Notes: generated by a model from the sequence alone, not told the origin. A DNA stretch of 64,000 nucleotides from Tatumella ptyseos ATCC 33301 (GCF_000735525.1 NZ_JMPR01000028.1:62001-126000); one strand, 5' to 3'; positions 52,541 to 63,329 are shown, numbered from the stretch's first letter. A program made the numbers and translations.

Positions 52541-53998
52541 ATGACAATTACTACTGAACAATTGATTGCACTGCTCCCCCTGTTAATCACCGGATTAACC
52601 GTGGTGGTCGTGATGCTGTCTATTGCGTGGCGACGTAATCACTTTGTGAACGCTACGCTGACAGTCATTGGTCTTAATATCGCGCTGGTGTCTCTGTGGT
52701 TTAGCGGCCATAGCGGGGGGGCAGACGTTACCTCCCTGCTGCGGGTGGATGGCTACTCGGTTTTTTACAGTGCGCTGGTTATCCTGTCCGGGCTTGCGAC
52801 CTGCACCTTCGCTTACCCCTGGCTTAAGTCTTTCAAAGACCACTGTGACGAGTTCTATCTGCTGGTCGCCATTGCTGTGCTGGGAGGTATTGTACTGGCG
52901 AGTGCCGATCACCTGGCCTCACTGTTTATTGGTGTTGAACTGCTCTCTTTGCCCCTGTTCGGTCTGGTGGGTTACGCCTTCCGCCATAAGGGATCACTGG
53001 AAGCGGCCATCAAATATACTTTGCTGTCTGCCGCGGCTTCATCTTTCCTGCTGTTCGGTATTGCGCTGGTCTACGCAGGGTGCGGGGAACTGACCTTTGC
53101 AGGACTGAGCCAAAGCCTGACGGGAGCGGCGCCGGCATCACCTCTGATGCTGACCGGGTTCGGCATGATAGTGATTGGTGTCGGGTTTAAACTGTCGCTG
53201 TTTCCGTTCCACCTCTGGACGCCGGATGTGTATCAGGGCGCGCCGGCACCGGTATCGGCGTTCCTCGCCACCGGCAGTAAAATCGCTATTTTTGCGGTGG
53301 TGATGCGTTTATTCCTGGACGTGCCGATAAGCCAGAGTGAGGGGATGCGAACGGCACTGGCGGTTATTGCTTTCGCCTCTATTCTGGCGGGTAACCTGAT
53401 GGCACTGGCCCAGAATAATATTAAACGGATGCTGGGCTACTCCTCTATTGCTCACCTGGGGTATTTGATGGTGGCGCTGACAGCTGCCGCTTCCCATGAG
53501 CTATCCATCGAAACGTCCGGGGTCTATCTGGCGGGGTATCTGTTCAGCAGCCTGGGGGCCTTCGGTGTGGTCAGTCTGATGTCGGGGGCAGGTAATGAGA
53601 GTGATACTGACTCATTGTACTCCTATCGTGGATTGTTCTGGCACCGCCCGGTTTTGTCCGGCGTACTGGCGATGATGATGCTGTCGCTGGCTGGGATCCC
53701 TGCCACACTCGGTTTTATCGGTAAGTTTTATGTGCTGGCTTCGGGCGTTCATGCCGGTCTGTGGTGGCTGACCGCCGCCGTTGTCGTCGGAAGTGCCATC
53801 GGGCTTTACTATTATCTGCGTGTTACCGTCAGTCTGTTCCTGAGCGCACCGGGCTTACATCATCGGGATACGACTAACAACTGGGGATACACCGCCGGCG
53901 GTATTGTGGTGCTGATCTCGGCTGTGCTGGTGTTATTACTGGGCGTTTACCCGCAACCGTTGATCTCGCTGGTCAGACTGGCGCAGCCCTTACTGTAA
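52541..53998 (+). CDS. nuoN: NADH-quinone oxidoreductase subunit N
   Basis: Antiporter-like subunit nearest the peripheral arm, 485 aa as in E. coli. Conserved blocks are [55 protein letters not shown] (pump Lys) and [18 protein letters not shown]. Last gene of the operon; a very strong terminator follows. Confidence 0.97.
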   Translation: MTITTEQLIALLPLLITGLTVVVVMLSIAWRRNHFVNATLTVIGLNIALVSLWFSGHSGGADVTSLLRVDGYSVFYSALVILSGLATCTFAYPWLKSFKDHCDEFYLLVAIAVLGGIVLASADHLASLFIGVELLSLPLFGLVGYAFRHKGSLEAAIKYTLLSAAASSFLLFGIALVYAGCGELTFAGLSQSLTGAAPASPLMLTGFGMIVIGVGFKLSLFPFHLWTPDVYQGAPAPVSAFLATGSKIAIFAVVMRLFLDVPISQSEGMRTALAVIAFASILAGNLMALAQNNIKRMLGYSSIAHLGYLMVALTAAASHELSIETSGVYLAGYLFSSLGAFGVVSLMSGAGNESDTDSLYSYRGLFWHRPVLSGVLAMMMLSLAGIPATLGFIGKFYVLASGVHAGLWWLTAAVVVGSAIGLYYYLRVTVSLFLSAPGLHHRDTTNNWGYTAGGIVVLISAVLVLLLGVYPQPLISLVRLAQPLL

Positions 53999-54023
53999 CC
54001 GGCTTGCTTTGCGGTATCTGATT

Positions 54024-54053
54024 AAAAGGCCATGGGTTCCATGGCCTTTTTTT
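54024..54053 (+). terminator. Terminator of the nuo operon
   Basis: AAAAGGCCATGG-GTT-CCATGGCCTTTT plus three more Ts: a perfect 12-bp stem, 26 bases after the nuoN stop. Confidence 0.93.
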
Positions 54054-54289
54054 ATCTCCGGAGGTGCCGGAAAAAGCGGAACCGGTCCCGATCTCTGAAC
54101 CCGGATTACAGTTTCGCTGGGCCCGCATTCCTTGCGGGAATATTTACCGGTGTTCTGTCTGGCGGACGGTGTGTTAACCGGTGTTTTCCGGGGCAGTGGT
54201 TTACTGCTACAGTCATCAGCAGACAGGTACGCGGCCAGGCAGTTCAGTGCCGGAAGTTTTTAAACCCGCGGTAAAATCAGGACAAGAAT

Positions 54290-54748
54290 ATGCAGCAAGT
54301 GATCTGGAAAGATTACCACCACACTGAATTACCGGTTGCAGAGTGTTATCAGATGCTGGCATTGCGTAATCAGGTATTTATTGTTGAGCAACAGTGCCTT
54401 TATCAGGATATCGATGGCGAGGATCTGCGGGGAAATAACCGGCATCTGTTCGGCTACCGTGACGGTTTGCTGGTGGCTTATGCACGGATCCTGGTGGCGG
54501 AAACTGCTCCGGAAGAGGTAAGCATCGGGCGGGTTATTGTCGCTCCGGCGGCACGCGGGCAGGGACTTGCTTATCTGTTGCTCGACAGACTACTGGAAAG
54601 TTGCAGGCTTCACTTTACTGCGTTGCCGATACATTTATCCGCTCAGGCACATTTGCAGGCATTTTATGCAGGCAGGGGATTTGTGGCCGAAGGGGATATT
54701 TACCAGGAAGACGGGATTGATCACATCGCGATGAGGTTACAAAAATAA
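54290..54748 (+). CDS. elaA: GNAT-family acetyltransferase ElaA
   Basis: A 152-aa GCN5-related N-acetyltransferase matching E. coli ElaA (153 aa); the substrate is not known. Conserved parts are LRNQVFIVEQQCLYQDIDGEDL, the acetyl-CoA loop IGRVIVAPAARGQGLAYLLLDR (about 83-104) and YQEDGIDHIAM. AGGA lies seven bases before the ATG. Neighbouring elaB and elaC of E. coli are absent; opgD follows convergently. Confidence 0.9.
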   Translation: MQQVIWKDYHHTELPVAECYQMLALRNQVFIVEQQCLYQDIDGEDLRGNNRHLFGYRDGLLVAYARILVAETAPEEVSIGRVIVAPAARGQGLAYLLLDRLLESCRLHFTALPIHLSAQAHLQAFYAGRGFVAEGDIYQEDGIDHIAMRLQK

Positions 54749-54776
54749 CGGAGCCCGCAGGCTCCGTCAGAGGTTA

Positions 54777-56432
54777 TCAGCCAGCGCTCATCTGGCGATC
54801 ATCCACATATTTCCGCTGGTCGGGTGCCGGCGGAACATACTGATACATCCAGGTTTCGCTGAGTGTCTCATCTTTCGTACGCAGGAACAGACGCATATTG
54901 ACCGGTGCCGTTGAATCACTGTCAGGATACCAGTCAAACAGGATCCGGTACGCGTTCAGAGGTTCGACATACAGGATTTCAACCTGTTTAAACGTTCCGG
55001 AAGAGACGGTGATCACCGGCTCAATGCCTTTCGGGGCTGCAGCTTTCAGGTCTCCGCCCACAAAGTCGATAGCAAAGCGGCGGCACCAGACTTCCGGGAA
55101 GTGCTCACCCGGTGCCCAGCCCTCAGGGAAACCGCCGATACCTGTGCGGGTTGCACCCACACGAGCAAGCGAGCTTTCTACCGGTGGCAGGCTGCTCCAG
55201 TACAGTTTGTACTCAAAGCTGAGTGTATTACCGGCTTTCACCGGAGTCTCCGGTTGCCAGAAACAGACAATGTTATCCAGTGTTTCACCCGTGGTCGGGA
55301 TCTCCATCAGATTTATTGCCCCTTTGCCCCATTGACCAACAGGCTCTACCCACAGGCTGGGCCGTTTGTTATACCAGCCAATAACATCCTGATAATCAGA
55401 GAAATCATGGTCAAGTTGTAACAGACCAAAACCGCGCGGGTTTTCATCGCTAAAGCTGTTAAAGGTCAGGCGTTGCGGGTTATTCAGCGGCCGGGCAATC
55501 CACTCACCTTTGCCTGTCCACATCGCCAGGCGATCAGAGTCATGAATTTGCGGGTGGTAGGTGTTACACATCCGGCGATCGTTGGTACCGCAGCTAAACA
55601 TACTGGTCATCGGAGCGATACCCAGTTGTTCTATATCTTTACGTACATACAGACTGTTTTCCACCGTCATGACGACACGCTCTTTCTCGCAGTCGATGGT
55701 GAATTTGAACGCACCGGTCAGGCTGGCTCCGTCCAGCAGCGCATATACTACAAAAGTGGTGTCCTGAGGCTTCGGCGTTTCAAACCAGAAGGCGGTAAAA
55801 TCAGGAAACTCTTCATGGTTAGTAAAGGTATCAATAGCAACCCCGCGCGCAGATAAACCGTACTGATAAGTGTCATCGACCGCACGGAAGTAGCTGGCGC
55901 CAAGGAACGATACGATATCTCTGCGGGCCAGTTCCGGTTTTTTGAAGACACGGAACCCTGCAAAACCGAGATCGGTTTTCCCTTTTAGTTGGCTGACGTC
56001 CACATGTGCATCATTGTAATTAAACAGCTCGGGGCGGAAATGGACTTCTCTGGCATCATGTGTTGCGGGATCGACAGAGAACATACGGATACGGCGTTTG
56101 AAACCCATCCCGACATGGAAGAACTGCACATCCAGTTCACGATCCGGGACATTATTCCACAAGGAATGACTGGCATCATACTGTATGGCGTTGTAGTCCT
56201 GTGGGGTTAGATTGGCCAGGGTTTCTGGCAACGGGCCCGGCGCGCCGGCCCAGGGTTTTTTCGCCAGTGCTGACGCCTGTTGTTTCAGCTGACTGAAATC
56301 GAATTTTCTGGCATTACCATCGGCGATCCCATCGGCCGCCCAGGCCTGGTTTGCCAGCAGTGAAGATAAACCTGTCATAGAACCAAGAGCCGAGACAGCC
56401 ATCGTTCCTTTAATAAACTTTCTGCGATTCAT
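54777..56432 (-). CDS. opgD: Osmoregulated periplasmic glucan biosynthesis protein OpgD
   Basis: Periplasmic protein (MdoD) that controls the backbone structure of osmoregulated periplasmic glucans; related to OpgG. From the ATG at 56432 the product is 551 aa, the E. coli length, beginning [17 protein letters not shown], a twin-arginine export signal (Arg3-Arg4) ending near ANQAWA. The frame open from 56516 would add 28 residues before the signal and is rejected. Conserved segments include [31 protein letters not shown] and [18 protein letters not shown]. In E. coli opgD is elsewhere in the chromosome. Confidence 0.95.
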   Translation of the reverse strand: MNRRKFIKGTMAVSALGSMTGLSSLLANQAWAADGIADGNARKFDFSQLKQQASALAKKPWAGAPGPLPETLANLTPQDYNAIQYDASHSLWNNVPDRELDVQFFHVGMGFKRRIRMFSVDPATHDAREVHFRPELFNYNDAHVDVSQLKGKTDLGFAGFRVFKKPELARRDIVSFLGASYFRAVDDTYQYGLSARGVAIDTFTNHEEFPDFTAFWFETPKPQDTTFVVYALLDGASLTGAFKFTIDCEKERVVMTVENSLYVRKDIEQLGIAPMTSMFSCGTNDRRMCNTYHPQIHDSDRLAMWTGKGEWIARPLNNPQRLTFNSFSDENPRGFGLLQLDHDFSDYQDVIGWYNKRPSLWVEPVGQWGKGAINLMEIPTTGETLDNIVCFWQPETPVKAGNTLSFEYKLYWSSLPPVESSLARVGATRTGIGGFPEGWAPGEHFPEVWCRRFAIDFVGGDLKAAAPKGIEPVITVSSGTFKQVEILYVEPLNAYRILFDWYPDSDSTAPVNMRLFLRTKDETLSETWMYQYVPPAPDQRKYVDDRQMSAG

Positions 56433-56831
56433 GCCGGAAACATATCCTCTGTTGTTAAAGTGTAGAGTGGCTGCGGTAAGCGTTCCCCGGTCACTGTGCC
56501 GGTGAGCGCAATTCATCTGTTACGACAAAGCACCCCCGCTAAAATTCACTGTTAAGAAATTTATCAGATTAATCAGAGAAGCGATGCTTTTTCGTGGGTG
56601 ATGAACAGGAATTTTATTCTAATTGTCGGGGAGTGTTAGCAGAAAATTCCGGATGAGGCCTTTAGCGGGTTCGGCATCCCTGTCTTTGTGATTATTTTTA
56701 CCTGTCTTTATCAGGTCAATAGCTGAAAAGCGTTGCCGGTGGTATTTTAAGAAAGAGAAAGTTTTTTATTTTTCCGGTCAGAGGGTTAACAGATGTCCGG
56801 CCGGTGTCCGTCCTTAATAAAGGAGCTGCAC
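56433..56831. promoter_or_regulatory. opgD-yfaY divergent intergenic region
   Basis: A 399-base spacer between divergent genes. It must hold both promoters; I see no clear operator. The part at about 56690-56790 is AT-rich. The yfaY ribosome site AGGAG is at 56821-56825. Confidence 0.4.
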
Positions 56832-58031
56832 GTGAAGATAGAGATGTTATCGACCGGTGATGAAGTCCTCTACGGACAGATTACTGATACCAATGCCAGC
56901 TGGCTGGCAGAAACCCTGTTCTCTCAGGGACTGGTAATGACACACCGCTCCACGGTCGGGGACTCTCTGGACTCGCTGGTTGAGGAACTCACGCAACGCA
57001 GTCAGGTCGCAGATGTGTTGATAGTTAACGGCGGTCTGGGGCCGACCAGCGATGACTTAAGCGCGCTGGCGGCAGCGACGGCTTGTGGCGTACCACTGGA
57101 AATGAATAAGCCATGGCTGGCGCATATTGAAGACTTTTTCAGGCAGCGCGGACAGCCGATGGCGCCGCAAAATCGTAAACAGGCCGAAATTCCCCAATCG
57201 GCGGAAATGATTAATAACCGTGCAGGGACGGCCTGCGGTTTTAGCGTCACACTCAATGGATGCCGGATTTTCTTTACCCCCGGAGTCCCTTTTGAATTTA
57301 AGATCATGGTGACCGAACAGATCCTGCCCCGCCTGCAACAACAGTTCAGCCTGCCGGAGCCTCCTCTGTGTCTGCGTATGACAACGTTCGGCCGCGGTGA
57401 AAGCTCACTGGCGGCGATGCTGGAAGCCTATCCGCTGCCTGAAGGCGTCACTATGGGTTACCGGGCTGCCATGCCAGTGGTTGAAATCAAACTGACCGGG
57501 CCGCAACGTCTGAAAGCGCCCATGCTGGCGCTATGGCAGCAGATCCGCGAAGCTCTGAATGAGTGGGTTCTGTTTGAAGGGACGCAAGGCTTGCCTGCGC
57601 AACTGGCGGCGCTCCTTTCATCGCGCGGGCTCTCTCTGGCCGTCAGTGAAATGTATACGGCCGGCTTAGTACACTGGCAACTGGCCGGTGCGGACGTCCC
57701 GCTCAGGGGAGGGGAGTTACCGGTTTCTGTCCCGGAAACATTAGCTCAGATGGGGGAACGTGCAGCGGCACTGGCCCGAAAATCGGGCGCTGAACTGGCG
57801 CTGGTGATCGGCGGGCTGGATAATGAATCGCTGGGGGTTGCATTAATGACCCCGGAAGGGCTTCAGGCTGAAAAGTTAACCTTTAGCAGCAGCCGTCATT
57901 CACTTGCCATGCGTCAGGAACTGATCAGCACAGTGGCACTGAACCGGCTGCAACGCTGGCTACAGGGGAAATCAGCCCCGCAATCTTATAGCTGGCTGAA
58001 GGTCAGTGAACGGTTCCCGCCGACCCGGTAG
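56832..58031 (+). CDS. yfaY: CinA-like protein YfaY (nicotinamide-nucleotide amidohydrolase homologue)
   Basis: A 399-aa CinA-family protein (E. coli YfaY 400 aa). The N-terminal molybdopterin-binding-like COG1058 domain is well kept: EMLSTGDEVLYGQITDTNASW, NGGLGPTSDDLSALAAA, FFTPGVPFEFK. The C-terminal PncC domain is degenerate: the usual AES-TGG motif reads SEMYTAG, so amidohydrolase activity is doubtful, as proposed for E. coli YfaY. GTG at 56832 is chosen because AAGGAG lies six bases upstream and the next residues align with E. coli; an ATG at 56793 adds 13 residues. Confidence 0.9.
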   Translation: MKIEMLSTGDEVLYGQITDTNASWLAETLFSQGLVMTHRSTVGDSLDSLVEELTQRSQVADVLIVNGGLGPTSDDLSALAAATACGVPLEMNKPWLAHIEDFFRQRGQPMAPQNRKQAEIPQSAEMINNRAGTACGFSVTLNGCRIFFTPGVPFEFKIMVTEQILPRLQQQFSLPEPPLCLRMTTFGRGESSLAAMLEAYPLPEGVTMGYRAAMPVVEIKLTGPQRLKAPMLALWQQIREALNEWVLFEGTQGLPAQLAALLSSRGLSLAVSEMYTAGLVHWQLAGADVPLRGGELPVSVPETLAQMGERAAALARKSGAELALVIGGLDNESLGVALMTPEGLQAEKLTFSSSRHSLAMRQELISTVALNRLQRWLQGKSAPQSYSWLKVSERFPPTR

Positions 58032-58232
58032 CAGGGCAGTGATCCCTTTCCGGCACAGGTACGGCTACACCGGTTAACCATTGGCGATAGCACGACTGCA
58101 ACAGGGTGAGCGCACAGGCCGCCGATACAAAGGCTACCCGCAGGAATTTATATTCAAACTACCGGCGGAGGCTGACTCAGGGGCGTTACCGGCGGGATGG
58201 GGTTCGCGTTGACCTGGCGGATAAAACTGCCA

Positions 58233-58266
58233 CCGGGGAAAAGTGAAGAACACCTCTTTTCCCCGG
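58233..58266 (-). terminator. Hairpin after yfaE (nrd operon end)
   Basis: On the minus strand CCGGGGAAAAG and CTTTTCCCCGG form an 11-bp stem with a 12-nt loop, 8 bases after the yfaE stop. A short T run (GTTTTA) follows five bases later, so it is a plausible though not ideal terminator. Confidence 0.6.
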
Positions 58267-58274
58267 CAACAGGT

Positions 58275-58544
58275 TCACAGTTCCAGCTCAATATCCCCGA
58301 CGGGCTGACAGCAGCAGGGGAGGATTTCTCCCTGCTGAATAAATGCCAGCGGTTGGCTGCGATAGCATACCTGCCCTTTGCACAGCCTGACGCGGCAGGA
58401 ACCGCAATAACCTTCACGGCACTGATACTCCACCTCCAGCTGATGTGCTTCAAGTGCACACAGCAGGTTAGGGTGTTCACTCTCTACACATTCCAGCTGC
58501 TGGCCGGAGCGGGTAAGCGTTACGGTAGCAGATTTGCCGTTCAT
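58275..58544 (-). CDS. yfaE: 2Fe-2S ferredoxin YfaE (ribonucleotide reductase maintenance)
   Basis: An 89-aa plant-type [2Fe-2S] ferredoxin (E. coli 84 aa) that helps regenerate the diferric-tyrosyl radical cofactor of NrdB. Cluster ligands are in YQCREGYCGSCRVRL (C-x4-C-x2-C) and the distal cysteine in LPCCCQP. It starts two bases after the nrdB stop; last gene of nrdA-nrdB-yfaE. Confidence 0.95.
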   Translation of the reverse strand: MNGKSATVTLTRSGQQLECVESEHPNLLCALEAHQLEVEYQCREGYCGSCRVRLCKGQVCYRSQPLAFIQQGEILPCCCQPVGDIELEL

Positions 58545-58546
58545 GA

Positions 58547-59677
58547 TTACAGCTGGAAGTCGTTGAAATCGTCGGCCCCGACTTCAGAGTCGATCTGACC
58601 CACTAAATACGAGCTGACTTCCACTTCCTGTGGTGCTACCTGGACGTTGTCGGAGACCAGCCATGAATTAATCCATGGGATTGGGTTCGAACGGGTCTGG
58701 AAAGGCAGATCCAGTCCGACGGCGTGCATACGAATATTAGTGATATATTCAATATACTGGCACAGGATATCTTTGTTCAGGCCGATCATGGAACCGTCAC
58801 GGAACAGATATTCTGCCCACTCTTTCTCCTGGATGGCCGCCTTTTTAAACAGCTCATAACACTGTTGCTGGCATTCTGCGGCAATCTCTTTCATTTCCGG
58901 GTCATCTTCACCGCTGCGCATCAGGTTCAGCATATGCTGGGTACCGGTCAGGTGCAGTGCTTCATCACGGGCAATCAGGCGGATAATTTTAGCATTACCT
59001 TCCATCAGCTCGCGTTCAGCGAAGGCAAATGAGCAGGCAAAGCTGACATAAAAGCGGATCGCTTCCAGGGCATTGACGCTCATCAGACACAGATAGAGTT
59101 GTTTTTTCAGGTTACGCAGACTGACCACCACTTCTTCACCTGCCACCTGGTGAGTACCTTCACCCAGTAAGTGCCAGTAATTGGTCATCCGAATCAGGTC
59201 ATCGTAGTAACCGGTAATATCTTCCGCACGTTTCAGGATCTGTTCGTTGGTGACAATATCGTCGAACACCAGCGCCGGATCATTGACGATGTTACGGATA
59301 ATATGGGTGTAAGACCGGGAGTGGATCGTCTCTGAAAATGCCCAGGTTTCAATCCAGGTTTCCAGCTCCGGAATCGACACCAGTGGCAGCAGGGCCACGT
59401 TCGGGCTGCGTCCCTGAATAGAATCCAGTAAGGTCTGATATTTCAGGTTACTGATAAAAATGTGCTTTTCGTGTTCAGGTAACGACTGATAGTCGATTCT
59501 GTCACGGGCAACATCCACTTCTTCCGGACGCCAGAAAAAGGACAGTTGCTTTTCGATCAGTTTTTCAAAAATATCGTATTTTTGCTGGTCATAACGGGCA
59601 ACGTTGACCGACTGACCGAAAAACATCGGTTCTTTTAACTGGTCGTTTTTATTTTGTGAAAATGTAGTATAGGCCAT
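58547..59677 (-). CDS. nrdB: Class Ia ribonucleoside-diphosphate reductase beta subunit NrdB
   Basis: Small subunit that holds the diferric centre and stable tyrosyl radical. The 376-aa product equals E. coli Nrd[12 protein letters not shown] carries the radical tyrosine (Tyr123 by the annotated start), and metal-ligand motifs include [22 protein letters not shown] and the C-terminal tail [11 protein letters not shown] that docks on NrdA. Confidence 0.98.
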   Translation of the reverse strand: MAYTTFSQNKNDQLKEPMFFGQSVNVARYDQQKYDIFEKLIEKQLSFFWRPEEVDVARDRIDYQSLPEHEKHIFISNLKYQTLLDSIQGRSPNVALLPLVSIPELETWIETWAFSETIHSRSYTHIIRNIVNDPALVFDDIVTNEQILKRAEDITGYYDDLIRMTNYWHLLGEGTHQVAGEEVVVSLRNLKKQLYLCLMSVNALEAIRFYVSFACSFAFAERELMEGNAKIIRLIARDEALHLTGTQHMLNLMRSGEDDPEMKEIAAECQQQCYELFKKAAIQEKEWAEYLFRDGSMIGLNKDILCQYIEYITNIRMHAVGLDLPFQTRSNPIPWINSWLVSDNVQVAPQEVEVSSYLVGQIDSEVGADDFNDFQL

Positions 59678-59725
59678 CAGGAAACATCCGATTCATACAG
59701 GCTGACGTTTCAGCGGTTAACTAAA

Positions 59726-59751
59726 GCCAGGGGCAAAAAGCGTCCCCTGGC
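59726..59751 (-). terminator. Intercistronic hairpin nrdA-nrdB
   Basis: On the minus strand GCCAGGGG-ACGCTTTTTG-CCCCTGGC followed by TTTAG, in the 82-base spacer between nrdA and nrdB. The weak T tract suggests a stability or attenuation element more than a full terminator. Confidence 0.5.
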
Positions 59752-59759
59752 GGAAAGGG

Positions 59760-62039
59760 TTAAATCTTGCAGGCGCCGCCTTCACAACCATCATCGGCCG
59801 GCGCAAGATCATCCTGAGAATCCTCTGCACCGTCACGGGTGTTCTGGTAATAGAGGGTTTTTACGCCGAATTTATAGGCCGTCAGCAGGTCTTTCAGCAG
59901 CTGTTTCATCGGCACCTTGCCGTTAGGGAAACGGGAAGGGTCGTAGTTAGTGTTTGCAGAAATCGACTGATCGACAAATTTCTGCATCAGCCCGACCAGT
60001 TGCAGGTAACCATCATTCGAAGGCAGATCCCACAGCAGTTCGTACTGATCTTTCAGCGCATCATACTCAGGAACGACCTGACGCAGGATACCGTCTTTCG
60101 AGGCCTTGATACTGACGTGACCACGTGGTGGTTCAATACCGTTAGTCGCGTTTGAAATCTGTGAAGATGTCTCAGAAGGCATCAGGGCAGATAATGTCGA
60201 GTTACGCAGGCCGTGTTCTTTAATTGATGCCCGCAGTGCTTCCCAGTCCAGGTGCAGTGGTTCATCACTGATAGCATTCAGGTCAGCTTTATAGGTATCA
60301 ATAGGCAATACGCCAGCGGCATAGGTGGTTTCGCTGAACCACGGGCAGGCACCTTGCTCTTTCGCCAGTTCGTTAGACGCTTTCAGCAGATAGTACTGAA
60401 TGGCTTCAAACGTTTTATGGGTCAGGTTATTGGCGCTGCCGTCAGAGTAGCGTTTACCGTGTTTTGCCAGGTAGTACGCAAAGTTAATTACGCCGATACC
60501 CAGGGTACGACGTCCCATCGCGCCACGTTCGGCAGCAGGGATTGGGTAGTCCTGATAATCCAGCAGAGCATCGAGTGCCCGTACCGCCAGTACGGAAAGC
60601 TCTTCCAGTTCATTAAGGTCGCTGATAGCGCCCAGGTTGAACGCAGACAGTGTACAAAGGGCTATTTCCCCGTTTTCGTCATTCACGTCGTTTAACGGAC
60701 GGGTCGGCAGGGCAATTTCCAGACACAGGTTAGACTGACGTACCGGGGCAATGGCCGGGTCAAACGGACTGTGGGTATTACAATGGTCGACGTTCTGGAT
60801 GTAGATACGTCCGGTCGACGCACGTTCCTGCATCATCAGTGAGAACAGTTCCACCGCTTTAATACGCTGTTTACGGATGCTGCTATCCTGCTCGTATTGC
60901 GTGTACAGACGTTCAAATTCCGCCTGATCAGCAAAGAAGGCATCGTACAGGCCGGGAACATCTGACGGGCTGAACAGGGTAATATCTTCACCTTTCAGCA
61001 GACGCTGATACATCAGTTTGTTCAGCTGGACGCCATAGTCCATATGACGGACACGGTTACCTTCAACGCCACGGTTATTCTTCAATACCAGCAGGCTTTC
61101 AACTTCCAGGTGCCATAACGGGTAGAAAAGTGTCGCTGCACCGCCACGTACGCCACCCTGAGAACAGGATTTCACGGCGGTCTGGAAATGCTTATAGAAC
61201 GGAATGCATCCGGTGTGGAAAGCTTCGCCGCCACGGATCGGGCTACCCAGTGCACGGATACGGCCCGCATTAATCCCGATACCCGCACGCTGTGAAACAT
61301 ATTTCACAATCGCACTGGACGTCGCATTGATGGAGTCCAGGCTGTCACCGCACTCAATCAGTACGCAGGAGCTGAACTGACGGGTAGGGGTACGTACACC
61401 CGCCATAATAGGTGTCGGCAGAGAAATCTTGAAGGTAGATACCGCATCATAGAAGCGTTTGATGTAGTCAAGACGCGTCTCACGCGGGTATGCAGAAAAC
61501 AGGCACGCTGCGACCAGGATATAAAGGAACTGGGCGCTTTCATAAATGTCACCGTTAACACGGTTCTGTACCAGATATTTTCCTTCCAGCTGTTTAACCG
61601 CGGCATACGAGAAATTCATGTCCCGCCAGTGATCGATAAAGCCGTCCATCAGGGCAAACTCTTCTTCACTGTAATCTTCCAGCAGGTGAGCGTCATATTT
61701 CCCGCGGCTGACCATAGATTGGACATGGGTCAGCAGTGCAGGTGGCTCAAACTGGCCGTAGGCTTTTTTACGCAGGTGGAAAATAGCCAGACGAGCGGCC
61801 AGATACTGGTAATCCGGCGCTTCACGCGAAATCAAATCTGCTGCAGCTTTGATGATGGTTTCATGAATGTCGGAGGTTTTGATTCCGTCATAAAACTGGA
61901 TATGGGAGCGCAGCTCGACCTGAGAGACCGAAACATTCTGAAGACCTTCCGCTGCCCAATCGAGTACCCGGTGTATTTTATCGAGGTTGATTCGTTCCTG
62001 GCTTCCATCGCGTTTCGTGACGAGCAGACTTTGATTCAT
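59760..62039 (-). CDS. nrdA: Class Ia ribonucleoside-diphosphate reductase alpha subunit NrdA
   Basis: Catalytic subunit converting NDPs to dNDPs. The 759-aa product (E. coli 761) has the N-terminal ATP cone (VTKRDGSQERINLDKIHRVL), the catalytic cysteines in FSSCVLIECGDS, SNLCLEIALP and ALCTLSAFNLG, and the redox-active C-terminal pair in GCEGGACKI. First gene of the operon; DnaA boxes lie just upstream. Confidence 0.98.
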   Translation of the reverse strand: MNQSLLVTKRDGSQERINLDKIHRVLDWAAEGLQNVSVSQVELRSHIQFYDGIKTSDIHETIIKAAADLISREAPDYQYLAARLAIFHLRKKAYGQFEPPALLTHVQSMVSRGKYDAHLLEDYSEEEFALMDGFIDHWRDMNFSYAAVKQLEGKYLVQNRVNGDIYESAQFLYILVAACLFSAYPRETRLDYIKRFYDAVSTFKISLPTPIMAGVRTPTRQFSSCVLIECGDSLDSINATSSAIVKYVSQRAGIGINAGRIRALGSPIRGGEAFHTGCIPFYKHFQTAVKSCSQGGVRGGAATLFYPLWHLEVESLLVLKNNRGVEGNRVRHMDYGVQLNKLMYQRLLKGEDITLFSPSDVPGLYDAFFADQAEFERLYTQYEQDSSIRKQRIKAVELFSLMMQERASTGRIYIQNVDHCNTHSPFDPAIAPVRQSNLCLEIALPTRPLNDVNDENGEIALCTLSAFNLGAISDLNELEELSVLAVRALDALLDYQDYPIPAAERGAMGRRTLGIGVINFAYYLAKHGKRYSDGSANNLTHKTFEAIQYYLLKASNELAKEQGACPWFSETTYAAGVLPIDTYKADLNAISDEPLHLDWEALRASIKEHGLRNSTLSALMPSETSSQISNATNGIEPPRGHVSIKASKDGILRQVVPEYDALKDQYELLWDLPSNDGYLQLVGLMQKFVDQSISANTNYDPSRFPNGKVPMKQLLKDLLTAYKFGVKTLYYQNTRDGAEDSQDDLAPADDGCEGGACKI

Positions 62040-62477
62040 GTCGCGTTTACCTATCTATGCATGAGTATCAGTGAGTTATATATTCCGGGCACTTATGCAC
62101 AGATTTTCCTTTGTGAATAAAACTGTGGATAAGCACTACATGTAGGGGGTGTTCAGAAAATATATAACAAGATAGGGTTTATTTTAGTGAGATCCTGCGA
62201 CTTAACAAGAGAAAAAAATGATGTTAAACCGGGTTGTATTTTTCTGTTTTTTTCGAAGCCCGCATGATTCAAGGCATAAGATGATGTCAACGATTTGAAG
62301 AAAAATTTTCTTTCCGGACTCAGTCGCCGATTTTTCGCGCACAGCAGGGGTGCCGGGAAAAGAACAGTTGCACGACGGGGTGAAAAAAGAGACTAAAGCT
62401 GGATTATTTCCCGGCAGGAAAATTTTGTCGGCCTGCCGGAAAACATATCAGCACAACTCTCCGCAAAAACGACAGTG
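62040..62477 (-). promoter_or_regulatory. nrdA promoter region
   Basis: A 438-base spacer between nrdA and the end of ubiG. Besides the DnaA boxes it has a palindrome CTACATGTAG (62136-62145) and AT-rich ATATAT cores near 62081 and 62162 that could be NrdR boxes (inference). TTGACA on the minus strand (62285-62290) is a possible -35. A hairpin CCGGCAGG / CCTGCCGG (62411-62439) lies downstream of ubiG. Confidence 0.55.
62093..62132 (-). promoter_or_regulatory. Cluster of three DnaA boxes upstream of nrdA
   Basis: TTATGCACA (62093-62101), TGTGAATAA (62112-62120; TTATTCACA reversed) and TGTGGATAA (62124-62132; the perfect TTATCCACA reversed) fall within 40 bases, 54-93 bases upstream of the nrdA start. 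DnaA is a known regulator of E. coli nrdAB through boxes in this position. Confidence 0.8.
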
Positions 62478-63203
62478 TTATTCCGGGCAGCTGGTATGGA
62501 CCATATAATTGACATCGACGCCGCGGCCCAGGCGGAACTGATTGGTGAGCGGATTATAATGCAGGCCCGTCATCCCTTCTTCACGCAAGGGAGTTTCATC
62601 CACCCAGTTAAGTAATTCGGCCGGGCGAATGAATTTTTTTACATCATGGGTCCCGCGGGGCACCATGCGTAATACGTATTCCGCACCAAACACCGCCATC
62701 AGCCAGGCTTTAGGGTTACGGTTGATGGTCGAGAAAAACACTTGCCCCCCCGGTTTCACCAGTTTTGCACAGGCATGGATGACAGACTGCGGATCCGGGA
62801 CGTGTTCCAGCATCTCCATGCAGGTCACCACATCATACTGACCGGCAAACTCACTGGCGTGTTCTTCAACCGTTTGCTGAACATAATGGACGGTAACACC
62901 GGTTTCCAGGGCATGCAGACGGGCAACTTCTAAGGGTTCTGCGCCCATATCCAGACCGGTGACATGGGCACCTTCACGGGCCATGCTTTCGGCCAGAATA
63001 CCGCCGCCGCAACCGACATCCAGTACCTTCTTACCAAACAGGCCCTGACTGTTCTGACTGATATAGCCCAGTCGCAGCGGGTTAATACGGTGCAGAGGTT
63101 TGAACTCACCTTCCAAATCCCACCAGCGGGAAGCAACGGCTTCAAATTTCGCAATTTCCTGGTGGTCAACGTTCTGTGGTTTTTCCTGAGAAGGCATATT
63201 CAT
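62478..63203 (-). CDS. ubiG: Ubiquinone biosynthesis O-methyltransferase UbiG
   Basis: SAM-dependent methyltransferase performing both O-methylations of ubiquinone synthesis. From the ATG at 63203 (AGGAG seven bases upstream) the product is 241 aa (E. coli 240). Motif I is [16 protein letters not shown]; also present are [19 protein letters not shown] and [14 protein letters not shown]. The frame open to 63350 overlaps the gyrA promoter and is rejected. Divergent from gyrA, as in E. coli. Confidence 0.97.
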   Translation of the reverse strand: MNMPSQEKPQNVDHQEIAKFEAVASRWWDLEGEFKPLHRINPLRLGYISQNSQGLFGKKVLDVGCGGGILAESMAREGAHVTGLDMGAEPLEVARLHALETGVTVHYVQQTVEEHASEFAGQYDVVTCMEMLEHVPDPQSVIHACAKLVKPGGQVFFSTINRNPKAWLMAVFGAEYVLRMVPRGTHDVKKFIRPAELLNWVDETPLREEGMTGLHYNPLTNQFRLGRGVDVNYMVHTSCPE

Positions 63204-63300
63204 ATCACTACTCCTGACAAAATTTTCCCGAGTATAAACGCTTACAGCGCTTGCGGCATCCTCCGTCTGCGTCCCGGGGCAACTAATGTGACGCTGACGT

Positions 63301-63329
63301 TCACCGCAGGGCTGGTTTGTGATATGATT
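63301..63329 (+). promoter_or_regulatory. gyrA promoter
   Basis: TTCACC (63301-63306), 17-base spacer, TATGAT (63324-63329) with an upstream TG two bases before (extended -10). A GC-rich discriminator (GCGGCC) follows, as expected for a supercoiling-sensitive gyrase promoter (inference). Confidence 0.65.

Noticed and set aside
54032-54274. 80-aa frame between nuoN and elaA
   Set aside because: It starts inside the nuo terminator hairpin, is rich in Arg and Cys from GC-skewed frame shift and resembles nothing known.
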